Shown: positions 1-9,083, numbered from the stretch's first letter. The stretch: DNA of 64,000 nucleotides from JAOUEA01 sp963790335 (GCA_963790335.1 CAWBOB010000006.1:140396-204395); one strand, 5' to 3'. The notes: a model not told the origin generated them from the sequence alone. A program made the numbers and translations.

Positions 1-80
1 GCCGTCCCGTCGAACTCCGCGCGTGCACCCTTGCCCTCTCGGAGGTCCTCCAGCGCAATGATCTCCGTCCAATCCTGCAT
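1..80 (-). CDS. Rieske-type [2Fe-2S] protein, N-terminal fragment
   Basis: Only the first 26 codons are inside the window; the rest lies beyond position 1. The peptide begins MQDWTEIIALEDLREG and has the pattern of small Rieske ferredoxins of the NirD type, which open with a short strand, then an LxEGxG turn before the cluster-binding domain. The ATG at 80 is preceded by AGGGAG, a good ribosome-binding site. The cluster ligands (CxH...CxxH) would be outside the window, so the family call is an inference from the N-terminus alone. Confidence 0.45.
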   Translation of the reverse strand, partial: MQDWTEIIALEDLREGKGARAEFDGT

Positions 81-219
81 CTCGCTCCCTTCTCTACCGC
101 ATCCGGGCTAGGTCGTTCCGGCTCGTTCGGGGATGTGTCTGCGGGGAACCACAAAGCGGAGAGACCGCCATCCGGGCGGCCTCGGGCGGACGACGTCCGT
201 CGAGGGGAAGGGAGTAGGC

Positions 220-940
220 ATGAGGAAGTTGATCGCTGCAGTCGCGGCGGCGCTGGCGCTGTCGCTGGTCGGGGGCACCGCCCTCGCCCACGAGACCAGG
301 CTGCGCCTGTTCGATGGCGGGTCCGGCGCAGAGATCGGGTGGAGCCAGGGACCCGACTCGCCGAACGACGCTAACTCGTCGGCCCTGAACATCAGGACCG
401 ACGCCGGCGAGCATGCATTTGCGTACCGACCGAACTTCGGGCTCGGGGCGCCAGGTGGGTCGAACCTCAATGGCACGAACGTGCGGAACCTGTCGTTCGA
501 CTTCCTGAACACGCGTCGGTGGAGGGTACGTCGGGGCCGGAGCTCCGCGGTACTCGGTCGAGATCGACGAGGTCGGTGACGACCTGGCGGCCGAGGAAGC
601 CGACCCGAATCTGCAGGAGTTCGCGTTCCTGTCTGCCTTCTACTGCCAGGGACCGACCTCCGACCCGAACTGGAGCCGGGCGGACTTCACCGGCGCCACG
701 GATTCGAAGGGCGACTGCACCCTCCAGTACAAGGGCATGGATTACTCGAACACGGCGACGGAAGACGCCTGGGACGTGTTCGTGGCCGCGCACCCCGGGG
801 TGCAGGTCGACTACGCGTTCCTGATCGTGGACGAGACCACGGCTCCCGGACGGACACGCGTGGACCGCATCGCGATGCAGGCCCATATGCAGGTGGCGGG
901 CGGACGGACCGTGCACTGTCCCAGCGAGGGCAGCTGCTAG
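220..940 (+). CDS. secreted protein of unknown function, interrupted by a frameshift
   Basis: The protein starts with a clear Sec signal peptide (MRKLIAAVAAALALSLVGG, cleavage near TALA-HE), preceded by AAGGGAG. Reading continues in one frame to about position 515 and then in the +1 frame from about 521 (GGYVGAGAPRYSVEIDEVGD) to the TAG at 938-940, for roughly 240 residues in total. Both halves have the same codon use and neither is complete alone, so a single-base indel in the sequence is likelier than two genes. The mature part contains two late cysteine pairs and no motif I recognise. It is probably exported and folded outside the membrane. Confidence 0.6.
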
Positions 941-954
941 GTCGGAGTGCGATG

Positions 955-982
955 GAGGAGAGGGGCTTCGGCCCCTCTCCTC
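955..982. terminator. bidirectional intrinsic terminator
   Basis: A perfect 12-bp stem (955-966 with 971-982) closes on a TTCG tetraloop. It sits between the convergent ends of the secreted-protein gene and the HxlR gene, and its right arm overlaps the HxlR stop codon. Confidence 0.75.
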
Positions 983-1304
983 ACACCCGCGCGTCGGACC
1001 AGCGCTCTGCCCACCGGGCGAGCTCATCCATCACCTTCGTGAGGGCACGGCCCCGCTCCGTGAGGTGGTACTCGATCAACACGGGGGTGGACGGCGTCAC
1101 GTCGCGCGTGACGATGCCCTCGGCCTCGAGTTCCTTCAGCCGGTCGCTGAGCAGCGCGTCGGAGATGTGAGGGATCGCGCTCTTCATGTCGCCGAAGCGG
1201 GCGGAGCCTGTCTGCAGCGCACGGATCACCTGCGGGTTCCATCGCTTGCCGATGAGCTCGGCGGCCCGTTGGAAGTGCTCGCAGATGGGTGGTTCCTCGG
1301 TCAT
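981..1304 (-). CDS. HxlR-family winged-helix transcriptional regulator
   Basis: At 107 residues this has the normal length of HxlR regulators, small DNA-binding proteins that often sense electrophiles or redox change. The conserved N-terminal cysteine (PPICEHF, Cys8), the helix after it (LIGKRWNPQVIRAL) and the wing region (LEAEGIVTRDV...VLIEYHLTERG) are all visible. It is transcribed away from a YceI gene, with a dyad-rich 121-bp spacer between them. This is the usual arrangement for a local repressor controlling itself and its neighbour. Confidence 0.88.
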   Translation of the reverse strand: MTEEPPICEHFQRAAELIGKRWNPQVIRALQTGSARFGDMKSAIPHISDALLSDRLKELEAEGIVTRDVTPSTPVLIEYHLTERGRALTKVMDELARWAERWSDARV

Positions 1305-1329
1305 GGCGCCCTCGAGTCGGATCGGATGT

Positions 1330-1375
1330 GGTCACTACTCTGGAATATAGAGTACCTTCAGAACCGTTAGTGACC
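1330..1375. promoter_or_regulatory. nested inverted repeats, putative HxlR operator
   Basis: Two dyads lie in the HxlR-YceI divergent spacer. The inner one is TACTCT (1336-1341) with AGAGTA (1349-1354) and a 7-bp gap. The outer one is GGTCACTA (1330-1337) with TAGTGACC (1368-1375). HxlR proteins bind as dimers to such dyads between divergent genes. Assigning it to this HxlR is inference. Confidence 0.55.
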
Positions 1376-1425
1376 CCAACGACATCGTCGCAACCGGCGA
1401 CGATCGACCAGGAGGAGGGTAGCCC

Positions 1426-1992
1426 ATGTCGCAGCAGGTTCGCGAGATCGACGGCGTGTCGGTTCCGCCCGCGGGCAAGTACGAGCTCGATCAGAGCCAC
1501 ACCGAGGTGGGATTCGCGGCCCGCCACATGCTCACCAAGGTTCGAGGCCGGTTCACAGAGTTCAGCGGCACGATCGAGGTGGGGGAGACCCCCGAGACGT
1601 CGAGCGTCGAGGTCGAGGTCAAGACCGGCAGCGTGCAGACCAACTTCCAGCAGCGCGACGACCACCTGCGGAGCGCCGACTTCTTCGAGACCGACGCCCA
1701 TCCGGTCATGACGTTCCGCTCGACGGCGATCCGTCACACGGGTGGATCGGGTTTCGAGCTCGACGGGGATCTCACGATCCGCGACGTGACCAAGCCGATC
1801 ACGCTCGAGGGCGAGTTCCTTGGCTGGGGCAAGGACCCCTACGAGAACACGTTCTTCTCGGCCGAGGCGAAGACGACCGTGGAGCGTGAAGACTGGGATC
1901 TCACCTGGAACATGGCCGTCGAGACCGGCGGCTTCCTCGTGAGCAAGAAGGTCGACCTCGTCATCGACCTCGAGGCGAAGCAGGTCGGCTGA
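1426..1992 (+). CDS. YceI-family lipid-binding protein
   Basis: YceI proteins form a lipocalin-like beta barrel that holds a polyisoprenoid chain. This 188-residue protein shows the family pattern: YELDQSHTEVGFAARHM near the start, EVEVKTGSVQTNFQQRDDHLRSADFFETDAHP in the middle, and the DLTIRDVTKPITLE strand. It has no signal peptide, as is common in actinobacterial members, so it is probably cytoplasmic. The ATG follows GGAGGAGGG. The divergent HxlR gene suggests stress-responsive control. Confidence 0.9.
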   Translation: MSQQVREIDGVSVPPAGKYELDQSHTEVGFAARHMLTKVRGRFTEFSGTIEVGETPETSSVEVEVKTGSVQTNFQQRDDHLRSADFFETDAHPVMTFRSTAIRHTGGSGFELDGDLTIRDVTKPITLEGEFLGWGKDPYENTFFSAEAKTTVEREDWDLTWNMAVETGGFLVSKKVDLVIDLEAKQVG

Positions 1993-2019
1993 ACCGTCGA
2001 CGCACCGAGCGCACGTCGC

Positions 2020-2048
2020 CGGAGGCCGGCCCCGAGGGCCGGCCTCCG
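2020..2048. terminator. bidirectional intrinsic terminator
   Basis: A 13-bp GC-rich perfect stem (2020-2032 with 2036-2048) with a 3-nt loop separates the convergent YceI gene and the next minus-strand gene. Confidence 0.75.
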
Positions 2049-2654
2049 TCATGCAACGGGTTGCGCGCCGCTCGCGCCCGCCTCGTACCAGCTGAGATCG
2101 AACAGCCCGTCGTACGCGACGACCGTGTCTCCGGCGACCCAGAGATCCGACATCCACCCCGAGTCGAGCGCGGTGAAACGCCACCGGACGGCGTCGAACG
2201 TGCCCGACGGCGTCGCGACCCGATCGGTCCCGAGCAGCTCGTAGCGCTGCCGGGTGCGGGATACCTCGAGGCTCACCGGCGCGAGGTACACCACGTCGAT
2301 CTCGGTGGTGCCCTCGAGCCGTCTCGTCGTCACGGCGTTGGTCGCGGGCGTGAAGTAGTCGAGGTGCATGTCGCGCCCGTAGCCGATCTCGATCGCTCGA
2401 CCGTCGCGGTATCCCGTGAGCAGATCGCCTCTGGGCTCCAGCAGCAGATCGTGCTCGCCGGTGTCGATGCGCAGGCGTGCGACGCGCCAGTCGGCGTCGA
2501 CCACGACGTCGATGACCTCACGGTGCGGCGCGGGGTCGGTCGTGTCGACATCGCTGAAGTAGCGCCACCCCATCGGTCCTGGTGCACAGCGGAAGCTCTC
2601 GGTGCCGACCGGTTCCCCGCGGTCGCCGAGCACCGTGTAGCGTCCCGATGGCAT
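2049..2654 (-). CDS. conserved hypothetical protein
   Basis: A 201-residue soluble protein that I do not recognise. It has no signal peptide or membrane segment. The composition is beta-rich with repeated short strands (RYTVLGDRG, VIDVVVDADWRVARLRID, RYELLGTDRV), suggesting a beta-barrel or lipocalin-like fold. The ATG at 2654 is chosen because upstream codons overlap the divergent membrane-protein gene. It is convergent with the YceI gene, from which a strong hairpin separates it. Confidence 0.6.
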   Translation of the reverse strand: MPSGRYTVLGDRGEPVGTESFRCAPGPMGWRYFSDVDTTDPAPHREVIDVVVDADWRVARLRIDTGEHDLLLEPRGDLLTGYRDGRAIEIGYGRDMHLDYFTPATNAVTTRRLEGTTEIDVVYLAPVSLEVSRTRQRYELLGTDRVATPSGTFDAVRWRFTALDSGWMSDLWVAGDTVVAYDGLFDLSWYEAGASGAQPVA

Positions 2655-2712
2655 GCGGCCAACCGTACCCGGCCCGGACCGATCCCGGCGCCACCACGGT
2701 AGGGTCATGGCC

Positions 2713-3210
2713 ATGAGCGACGGCAAGCCCGACGACGAGACACCCACCCCCGAGCACGAGAACGAGAAGGAACGGGTCGACCGCGAGCTCATCGAGTTCC
2801 TCAATGAGGTGCGCGTCGTACTCCCGGGCGTCCAGGTGCTGTTCGCGTTCCTGCTGACGGTGCCCTTCACGGGCACGTTCGGGAAGATCGAAGGGGGAGC
2901 TCGGGTGGCCTACATCGTGGCGTTCTTCGCCACCGCCGCGGCCGCCGCGCTGATGATCACGCCGACGCCGATGCATCGGTTGCAGTTCCGCACCGGCGAC
3001 AAGGAAGGGTTCCTGCGCCTGTCGAACCGGTTGGTCCTCGCCGGCATCGCCTGCCTCGCGATCGCGATGGTCGCGGTCGTGTGGCTCGTGGCCCAGGTGC
3101 TGTTCACCGACGGCGGGGGCGCGACGATCATCGCCGTCCTCGCAGGCACCATCGTCGTGGCGCTGTGGTTCGTGCTGCCCCTGGTGAACCGCTTCACCGA
3201 CGAGCGGTAG
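2713..3210 (+). CDS. DUF6328-type four-TM membrane protein
   Basis: The 165-residue product has the hallmark stretch NEVRVVLPGVQVLFAFLLTVPF, which I associate with DUF6328 membrane proteins, followed by three further hydrophobic segments (about residues 62-82, 105-127 and 135-155). The N-terminus is acidic and cytoplasmic. Two ATGs are possible (2707, 2713). I prefer 2713 because a TAGGGT -10-like box at 2700-2705 puts it at the expected transcription start of a leaderless mRNA. Function is unknown. Confidence 0.75.
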   Translation: MSDGKPDDETPTPEHENEKERVDRELIEFLNEVRVVLPGVQVLFAFLLTVPFTGTFGKIEGGARVAYIVAFFATAAAAALMITPTPMHRLQFRTGDKEGFLRLSNRLVLAGIACLAIAMVAVVWLVAQVLFTDGGGATIIAVLAGTIVVALWFVLPLVNRFTDER

Positions 3211-3216
3211 CCGCCC

Positions 3217-4032
3217 GTGCGGGTCGCCGTCTGCCAGATGCGAGCCGGCGACGAGGTCGACCGCAACCTCGCGCTGGCCGAGCGCTTGATCGAGGAGGCC
3301 GCCGAGGGCGGAGCCGAGCTCGCAGCGCTCCCTGAATACCTGGACTTCATGGGACCGGCCTCGTCGCGAGGCGCCGTCGCCTCGGCGGTGCCCGGGCCCG
3401 TCACCGACCGACTGGGTGCGGCCGCGCGCTCGGGGTCGCTGTGGGTGCTCGCCGGTGGCGTCCTCGAGTCCGCAGCGAACCGCGTGCACGACACGTCGGT
3501 CCTGATCGACCCCGGCGGCGAGGTCGTCGCCACCTACCGCAAGATCCATCTATACGACGTGGCGCTCCCCGACCAGCCGCCGATCCGTGAGTCGGACTCG
3601 ATCACGCCCGGCGACCAGCTGGTCACACACCGCGTGGGTGACGCCCGGGTCGGGCTCTCGATCTGCTACGACGTGCGCTTCCCGGAGCTCTATCGGGGGC
3701 TCGTGGCGCAAGGGGCGCAGGTGCTCTGCGTCCCTGCGCAGTTCCAGCACACGACGGGGCGGGATCACTGGCACGCGCTGCTGCGCGCCCGGGCGATCGA
3801 GAACCAGTGCTTCGTCGTGGCGCCCGCTCAGTGGGGGACGTTCGGCGCCAGCGACGAGGGCCGGCGATCCTTCGGTCATTCCCTCGTCGTCGATCCCTGG
3901 GGTCGGGTGCTCGCCGAGGCTCCCGAGGAAGGCGACGGCGCCTGGTTCGCCGACCTCGACCTCGATGCCCAACGAGCGCTCCGCCGCTCGTTCCCGGTGC
4001 TCGCTCACCGTCGGCTGGGCGGAGCCTGCTGA
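3217..4032 (+). CDS. carbon-nitrogen hydrolase (Nit/omega-amidase-like)
   Basis: This 271-residue enzyme belongs to the nitrilase superfamily, which hydrolyses amides through a Glu-Lys-Cys triad. All three elements are visible: Glu in AALPEYLDF, Lys in YRKIHLYDV, and Cys in SICYDVRFPELYR. The last motif is typical of the Nit1/Nit2 branch, acting on deaminated glutathione or omega-amides. The GTG start lies 6 nt after the upstream stop, and the GNAT gene follows 4 nt downstream, so 2713-4465 looks like one operon. The exact substrate is not deducible. Confidence 0.88.
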   Translation: MRVAVCQMRAGDEVDRNLALAERLIEEAAEGGAELAALPEYLDFMGPASSRGAVASAVPGPVTDRLGAAARSGSLWVLAGGVLESAANRVHDTSVLIDPGGEVVATYRKIHLYDVALPDQPPIRESDSITPGDQLVTHRVGDARVGLSICYDVRFPELYRGLVAQGAQVLCVPAQFQHTTGRDHWHALLRARAIENQCFVVAPAQWGTFGASDEGRRSFGHSLVVDPWGRVLAEAPEEGDGAWFADLDLDAQRALRRSFPVLAHRRLGGAC

Positions 4033-4036
4033 TCGC

Positions 4037-4465
4037 ATGCGGAGAGCGATCGCCGACGGGTACGAGCTCGATGACGACCGGTCGCGGGTCGACATCGACG
4101 TCGCTCACCGATACCTGACCGAGGCGTATTGGGCCGAGGGTCGCACACGGGCGACGGTCGAGAGCCTCGTGCGTGACGCCGCCCGGGTCGTGGGCGTCTA
4201 CGAGGCGCAGGCGATGGTGGGGTTCTGCCGCGTCGAGAGCGACGAGGTCACGTTCGCCTTCCTGCTGGACGTGTTCGTCGTGCCCGAGCATCGAGGACGG
4301 GGTCTCGGTGTCGAGCTTGTGCGCGAAGCCGTCGAGCTCGGCCCTCACGCCGATCTGCCGTGGTACCTGGGAACCCGCGATGCTCACGGGCTGTACGAGC
4401 GGTTCGGGTTCGGTCCACCCGATTCGGAGCGACAGATGAAGCGGCCCGGCGCGAGGCGTGCCTGA
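4037..4465 (+). CDS. GNAT-family N-acetyltransferase
   Basis: This 142-residue protein has the acetyl-CoA pyrophosphate loop VVPEHRGRGLGVELVREAV (the R/Q-x-x-G-x-G pattern) and the final LYERFGFGPP motif of GNAT enzymes. The ATG is just downstream of the nitrilase stop, so the two are probably co-translated. Substrate is unknown. Confidence 0.85.
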   Translation: MRRAIADGYELDDDRSRVDIDVAHRYLTEAYWAEGRTRATVESLVRDAARVVGVYEAQAMVGFCRVESDEVTFAFLLDVFVVPEHRGRGLGVELVREAVELGPHADLPWYLGTRDAHGLYERFGFGPPDSERQMKRPGARRA

Positions 4466-4510
4466 CCACCGCGAGCACGCTCGGGCGATCGTCGTGCGAC
4501 GCGCGTGGTG

Positions 4511-5681
4511 CTACGGCAGGCCGGCGATGCCCACGTACTCGAAGTGCATGCCGTCGGGCACCGTCCAGCGTCCGCCCCACGTGAAGCCGTGCCTGGCCAT
4601 GACGCGCACCAGCACCGCCGGTTGACGTGGAGGGCGTCCGTACGGATTCGTCAGGGAGTTGATGTCGACGGCGGCGCCCCAGGTGTGGTGTGAGATGGCG
4701 TTGGAGGGTCGCCGCATCACCATGCGCGCGTTGTAGCAGCCGGCGAAGTTGCGCACGGCATCGCCCCGGCCCATCGCCCGGAGCTCCCGCATCGCGGCGA
4801 TCAGGGCGGGGAAGACGCGTTCGTGACACGTGAACCTGCCGAGCAACGGCACGCTACGGGTCGTGAGCGACCGCCGTGCGAACGAGGCTTCCATGCGCAG
4901 ATAGCCCGGCCGGTTCGGATCGGGATCGGCACGGAACTCCCCGAAGCCTCGCTTCATGAGCACCGGCGGCCAGACGGCGTCGCCCTGGCGGCGGAACTCG
5001 GCGTGACCGGGCCTGCGCACGCGCGGCGGATAGCCTGCACCCAGCAGGGGAGCGACGCGGCGGGCCAGCTCAGCCTCGGTGCGGTTGCCCCTTCATCTGC
5101 AGCAGGGCGAACCGGTCGTGGCGAACCCCGAGCGCTCGGCCCTCGTCGACCGTGACCATGACCTCGCTCCATGCCACCACCTCGTCGGGCACGATCGCAC
5201 CGATCACGATGCGGCCGCCGGGCACGACGATGCGGTCACCGACATGCAGTCGGCGGAGCGATGCGCTCGATGCGCCGAGCACCCCGCGCCCGCGTCGCAG
5301 GGCGGCGAGCACCTCACGCTCGTGCGACGCCGGCAGGAACGCTGCCCAGTCGTGGATCCGCACCGCCATGACCTCGATCGGGTACCGATGTCTGCCCGCG
5401 GCCCGATCGACGACCGTGCCGTCCGCGCGGGTCGAGCGCCGCATCCAGAGCGTGTCGCCGGCCACCACCGCCACCGCGTCGGTGCCGCGGAGGGCGTCGA
5501 GCCGCGGAGCGAGGCCGCCCGGCAGACCGCCGGTGCGCCACATCAGGTAGGCCGGAGGCATCCACGTGCGCGCGGCGTCGGCGCTCCGCGCCTGGACGTG
5601 CGGTGCGAGGAGCACGCAGGTGAGCGCCCAGCCGGCGATCGTCGACACCGTGCGCCGTGTCAGGGAGGGCGGAGCGAACAT
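4511..5681 (-). CDS. M15-family D-Ala-D-Ala carboxypeptidase-like protein, frameshifted
   Basis: A secreted zinc peptidase of the VanY/DacY type acting on peptidoglycan stems. It starts at 5681 with a signal sequence (MFAPPSLTRRTVSTIAGW...). The C-terminal domain shows the zinc motif ISHHTWGAAVDIN and the second histidine motif GMHFEYVG. The reading frame breaks at a GGGG run near 5088-5091: removing one G joins LLQMKGNRTEAELARRVAPLL to the catalytic half. About 390 residues in total. The first 200 residues have no family that I recognise. Confidence 0.75.
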
Positions 5682-5764
5682 CCATGCCGAGCGTACCCGA
5701 GAGAGGAATGGCCAGGCCTGAGGGTAGCCGCCGCTGGCCGGGCAGCGCCGCTCTCCGCTCGCCT

Positions 5765-6346
5765 CTAGTCCACGGTAGACGAGTCGCCGAGGTCGGCCGG
5801 CACGTCGATGTCGACAGGCGCCGGGCGCGCGATCGCGACCTCCTCGACCCACTCGGGATGGCTCGCGATCAGCACCCGGGCGCCGACATCGCCGTGCAGA
5901 TGGCCGGCCTCGGCATAGATCTCGCGGCTGAGCAGGGCCGGCCCGGGTGCGTCATCGAACCGCAGCCGAACGATCTGGCTCCGGGTCGAGCGGAAGCGCT
6001 GCACGAGAGCTCGGACGTCGTCGGCGGTGATACCCGGTTGATCGGCCATGAGCACGACGCTGGCCTCGCTGTCGCCGGCGACCTCATGGAACGCGGCAGC
6101 GAGCGACGTCGACTGTCCGTTGCGGTAGGCGTCGTTGCGCACGAACCGCCCCGATGCGGGAAGTCGCAGCGTAGACTCGACGGCGTCAGCGTCGTGACCC
6201 GTGACGACCAGGATCTCGTCGGCTCCGGCCTCGGCGAGCGTGTCGATCGCATGCTGGGCAAGTGCCTTGCCCTGGCGCATCGCGATCTGCTTGGTGGCTC
6301 CGAAGCGGCGCGCCTCGCCGGCCGCGAGCACGACTCCGGTGATCAC
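5765..6346 (-). CDS. mocA: MobA-like nucleotidyltransferase (molybdenum cofactor cytidylyltransferase type)
   Basis: This 193-residue enzyme has the NTP-transferase signature GVVLAAGEARRFGATKQ and the metal-binding VVLMADQPGITADDV. This branch transfers CMP to molybdopterin to form the cytosine dinucleotide cofactor used by CO dehydrogenase-type hydroxylases. It is the last gene of the minus-strand set xdhC-coxG-mocA, facing the coxSLM genes, which fits cofactor supply. The start is GTG at 6346, 10 nt after the coxG stop. Confidence 0.85.
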   Translation of the reverse strand: MITGVVLAAGEARRFGATKQIAMRQGKALAQHAIDTLAEAGADEILVVTGHDADAVESTLRLPASGRFVRNDAYRNGQSTSLAAAFHEVAGDSEASVVLMADQPGITADDVRALVQRFRSTRSQIVRLRFDDAPGPALLSREIYAEAGHLHGDVGARVLIASHPEWVEEVAIARPAPVDIDVPADLGDSSTVD

Positions 6347-6356
6347 GCCCGCATGG

Positions 6357-7019
6357 TCACGCTGGCGGCGTGCCGCCCCCGAACAGCCGTCGGAAGAAGG
6401 CCTTGACGATCGACCAGATGGCCGAGATGCCGAGCCCGATGCCGCCGACGGGCTTCGCCGCGGTGGGTGCGGCCGCCGGTGTCGGCGCGGGCGCGTGCGA
6501 GGGCGGAACCGGCTCGGCCGCCGCTGTCGAGGAGCCGGGCGCGGCCTCGGCTGCTCGGGCCGTCGGCGGCTCGGTGTTGATGGTCGATTCCAGGCAGTCG
6601 GCGAACTGCTGCGTGAGCTTCTTCGAGATCTCCGGCATCAGTCCGCGTGAGAGCTGGGCGGCAGCGCCGGTGAGGGTGATGTCGGCCGTCATCTTGACGG
6701 TGGTGCGACCGTCGCCCGCGGGCTCGAGCCAGGAGGTCACGGCGGCGTTCGCCGCGCCTTTCCCCTTCGCCTCCATGCCCTTGGCCCGCAGCACCGCGCG
6801 GTGCGCCTCATCGTCGCGTTCGGTCATCTCGACCGTGCCGGCGAAGGCGAGCGCGACGGGACCGAACTTCATGTTCACCTTGCCCTTCCACGTGTGATCA
6901 TCGACGGTCTCGGTGAGCTCGGCGCCGGGCATGCAGGGCGCGATCCGCTCGACGTCGAGCAGGTACGCCCAGAGCTCGCCGATCGGCGTGGAGACGGTGA
7001 ACTCGTTCTCGATCAGCAT
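6357..7019 (-). CDS. coxG: CoxG-like SRPBCC protein with C-terminal membrane anchor
   Basis: CoxG proteins recruit carbon monoxide dehydrogenase to the membrane. The first 145 residues match the family (FTVSTPIGELWAYLLDVERIAPCMPGAEL...). A Pro/Ala-rich linker follows (about residues 150-190) and then a short amphipathic or hydrophobic end (GIGLGISAIWSIVKAFFRRLFGG) suited to membrane contact. At 220 residues the length is normal. It lies between xdhC and mocA on the same strand. Confidence 0.87.
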   Translation of the reverse strand: MLIENEFTVSTPIGELWAYLLDVERIAPCMPGAELTETVDDHTWKGKVNMKFGPVALAFAGTVEMTERDDEAHRAVLRAKGMEAKGKGAANAAVTSWLEPAGDGRTTVKMTADITLTGAAAQLSRGLMPEISKKLTQQFADCLESTINTEPPTARAAEAAPGSSTAAAEPVPPSHAPAPTPAAAPTAAKPVGGIGLGISAIWSIVKAFFRRLFGGGTPPA

Positions 7020-7165
7020 CTCGCGAGCCTACCCTCGCCGTGCGGTGCGTGTGAGCCACCAACACACCGTGCAGCCGGTCGGGCAACTCAGGTTATTGCG
7101 CGGGGAGAACAATCGAGATCAGACCCGCCTTCGTGGCAGCGAGCGAGTGGTGCGCCTCGGCGACG

Positions 7166-8299
7166 TTAGCGAGCCTCGGTTCCCGGAGCTGGGCGGTCGT
7201 GGATCGGACCGGGGCGCTCCTTGAGGAAGCCGCCCGACCGCTCGTGCTTGGCGGCGACGATCTCGGCGACGATGGCCTGCGCGATCTCCTCGGGGCCCTC
7301 GGCGCCGAGATCGAGGCCGGCCGGGCCGTGGATGCGCTCGCGATCGGAGTCGGTGATCTGGACGCCTTCGTCTGCGAGCTCCATCAGCAGCCGATGCGTG
7401 CGCGCCGACGGGCCAAGCATGCCGATGTAGCCCGCCTCGGAATCGAGCAGTGACCGCAGGTACTCCTTGTCGCGCAAGAAGTTGTGTGTCATCACGACCA
7501 CGTGCGTTCGCCGGTCGATGCCGGCGGTCTTCCCCACGTGCTCGGGGCTCTCGACGTGCACGAAGCCCGCCGCCTCGGGGAAGCGTTCCTCGGTGAGGAA
7601 GCCCGGCCGATCGTCGACCACGACGGGGTTCCAGCCGATGCCCCGCGCGGCTCGCACGAGCGGAATCGCGTCGTGGCCGGCACCGCACACGAGCAGGCGC
7701 AACGGCGGCTCGAGCACCTCCACGAACGCACGAACGCCGTGCGTGAGCGTGCGGACCTCCGATCGTTCGGCCCCGAGCAGCTCCCGCGCTGAGGCGATCG
7801 CTTCGGCATCGACGGCCTCGAGGCCGAGCGAGCCTTCCGGGTCGCCGGCCGGTCGCACCACGATGCGGGAACCGGGCAACACCACCTCGTCATCGCTCTC
7901 GAGCACCGTGACGACGCAGATCGGTTGCTCTTCCTCGAGCGCAGACCGGAGGGCGTGCGCGACATCGGCCGCCTGGTCGGCAGGTTCGATGAACACTTCG
8001 ATCGCCCCGTTGCACCCGAGACCGAGTCCCCAGACCGCGTCGTCGTCGGCGGTGAGGTCCCATCCGGCAAGACGTGCGGCTCCCTCGTTCATCACGACCC
8101 TGGCCATGTCGGCGACGTCACCCTCGAGGCAGCCGCCGCTGATGTTGCCGATGGGTGCGCCTTCCTCGGGCACGAGCAGGCGCGCGCCAGGGCGGCGGTA
8201 GGTCGAACCGCGCACCGCGACGATCGTCGCCAGCGCCATGCGCTGACCCTTTGCCGACATCGACTCGATCGCCTGCAGCACGTCGGTGATCTCGCTCAC
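7166..8299 (-). CDS. xdhC: XdhC/CoxI-family molybdenum-hydroxylase maturation protein
   Basis: XdhC-type proteins bind the molybdenum cofactor and help insert or sulfurate it. The N-terminal XdhC/CoxI domain is plain (MALATIVAVRGSTYRRPGARLLV, GNISGGCLEGDVADMA). The C-terminal Rossmann-like domain begins LRLLVCGAGHDAIPLVRAARGIGW and ends with YIGMLGPSARTHRLL. It is the first gene of the minus-strand maturation set; 146 bp without a gene separate it from coxG. Confidence 0.92.
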   Translation of the reverse strand: MSEITDVLQAIESMSAKGQRMALATIVAVRGSTYRRPGARLLVPEEGAPIGNISGGCLEGDVADMARVVMNEGAARLAGWDLTADDDAVWGLGLGCNGAIEVFIEPADQAADVAHALRSALEEEQPICVVTVLESDDEVVLPGSRIVVRPAGDPEGSLGLEAVDAEAIASARELLGAERSEVRTLTHGVRAFVEVLEPPLRLLVCGAGHDAIPLVRAARGIGWNPVVVDDRPGFLTEERFPEAAGFVHVESPEHVGKTAGIDRRTHVVVMTHNFLRDKEYLRSLLDSEAGYIGMLGPSARTHRLLMELADEGVQITDSDRERIHGPAGLDLGAEGPEEIAQAIVAEIVAAKHERSGGFLKERPGPIHDRPAPGTEAR

Positions 8300-8389
8300 C
8301 CGTCGATGGTCGCACAGCCGCGGGCATGCGGCGACCGGGTGGGCGTACGGCTACACCTCGGCCGCGGGCCGGTCGATACGCATGTCGGG

Positions 8390-8965
8390 ATGGACCAGAG
8401 TTTCGGCTTCCGTGCGGCACGCGTGCCGCTGCATCGCCGCGTGAGCCCGCGGGCGATCGTGCTCGTCGTGGTCGGACTCGCGCTCGTCGCCGCGCTCTGC
8501 GCGTTCTCGCGATGGGTGATCGTGAGCGAGCGGCGCAGCATCGACGCGGCGTCGAGGCCCGTCGACGCCGGTGCCATCGTCGGCACGATGTCCGGCGTGG
8601 ACACGGAACCCGCGACGGCAGCCGGCGCATCGGGGCGTGTGTCGATCGACTCCACGGCCCGGGCCGACATCCGTACGGCGTTCGCCATCGCCCGCCGCGC
8701 TGCGTCGGGTCCCGCGACCTTCCTCGACGCAGGACCGGGGGAGCTCGCCGCCACGGGTTCGCCGATGATCTTCGTCGACGGACCGTCGCGGGCGCCGGGG
8801 GTGGTGAGCGTGGCGTCGACCACCGACACGTGGGGCGCCGCTGTCATGGGACCGTCGGGCACGTGCTACCTGCTGCGGCATGCCCCCGGCAACGGCCTCA
8901 CGTACGGGACCGGCGGCACGTGCACCGGCTCCGAAGCCTTGACCGTCACCGACCGGAGCTGGTGA
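8390..8965 (+). CDS. single-TM extracytoplasmic protein, paralogue of the 16.7-kb gene
   Basis: The 191-residue product has a short basic N-terminus, one membrane segment (about residues 24-44, AIVLVVVGLALVAALCAF) and an extracytoplasmic domain. The last 60 residues (WGAAVMGPSGTCYLL ... GTGGTCTGSEAL ... DRSW) align with the protein at 16721-17227, including two conserved cysteines and a terminal aromatic. The architecture recalls pilin-like or anchored sensor proteins, but I recognise no family. It lies between the divergent xdhC and coxS genes. Confidence 0.65.
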   Translation: MDQSFGFRAARVPLHRRVSPRAIVLVVVGLALVAALCAFSRWVIVSERRSIDAASRPVDAGAIVGTMSGVDTEPATAAGASGRVSIDSTARADIRTAFAIARRAASGPATFLDAGPGELAATGSPMIFVDGPSRAPGVVSVASTTDTWGAAVMGPSGTCYLLRHAPGNGLTYGTGGTCTGSEALTVTDRSW

Positions 8966-9083
8966 CGGCACGAGGGCGGACCGAGGCGTAACCTCCGGTT
9001 CGCGCGTTCTCAGCGCTTCCCCTACACTCCGGCCCTATCGAGCGTCGCCCTGCATGCGCCGGCGTCGGGAGGGGGATCCGTCC

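Noticed and set aside
7925..8965. 346-residue plus-strand protein starting inside the xdhC region
   Set aside because: The first 155 codons are antisense to xdhC and low-complexity; the real protein starts at 8390 just before its TM helix.
8966..9083. Molybdenum-cofactor riboswitch before coxS
   Set aside because: The 118-bp leader is short, contains only a weak 4-6 bp stem and a TACACT promoter-like box, and does not resemble the known aptamer.
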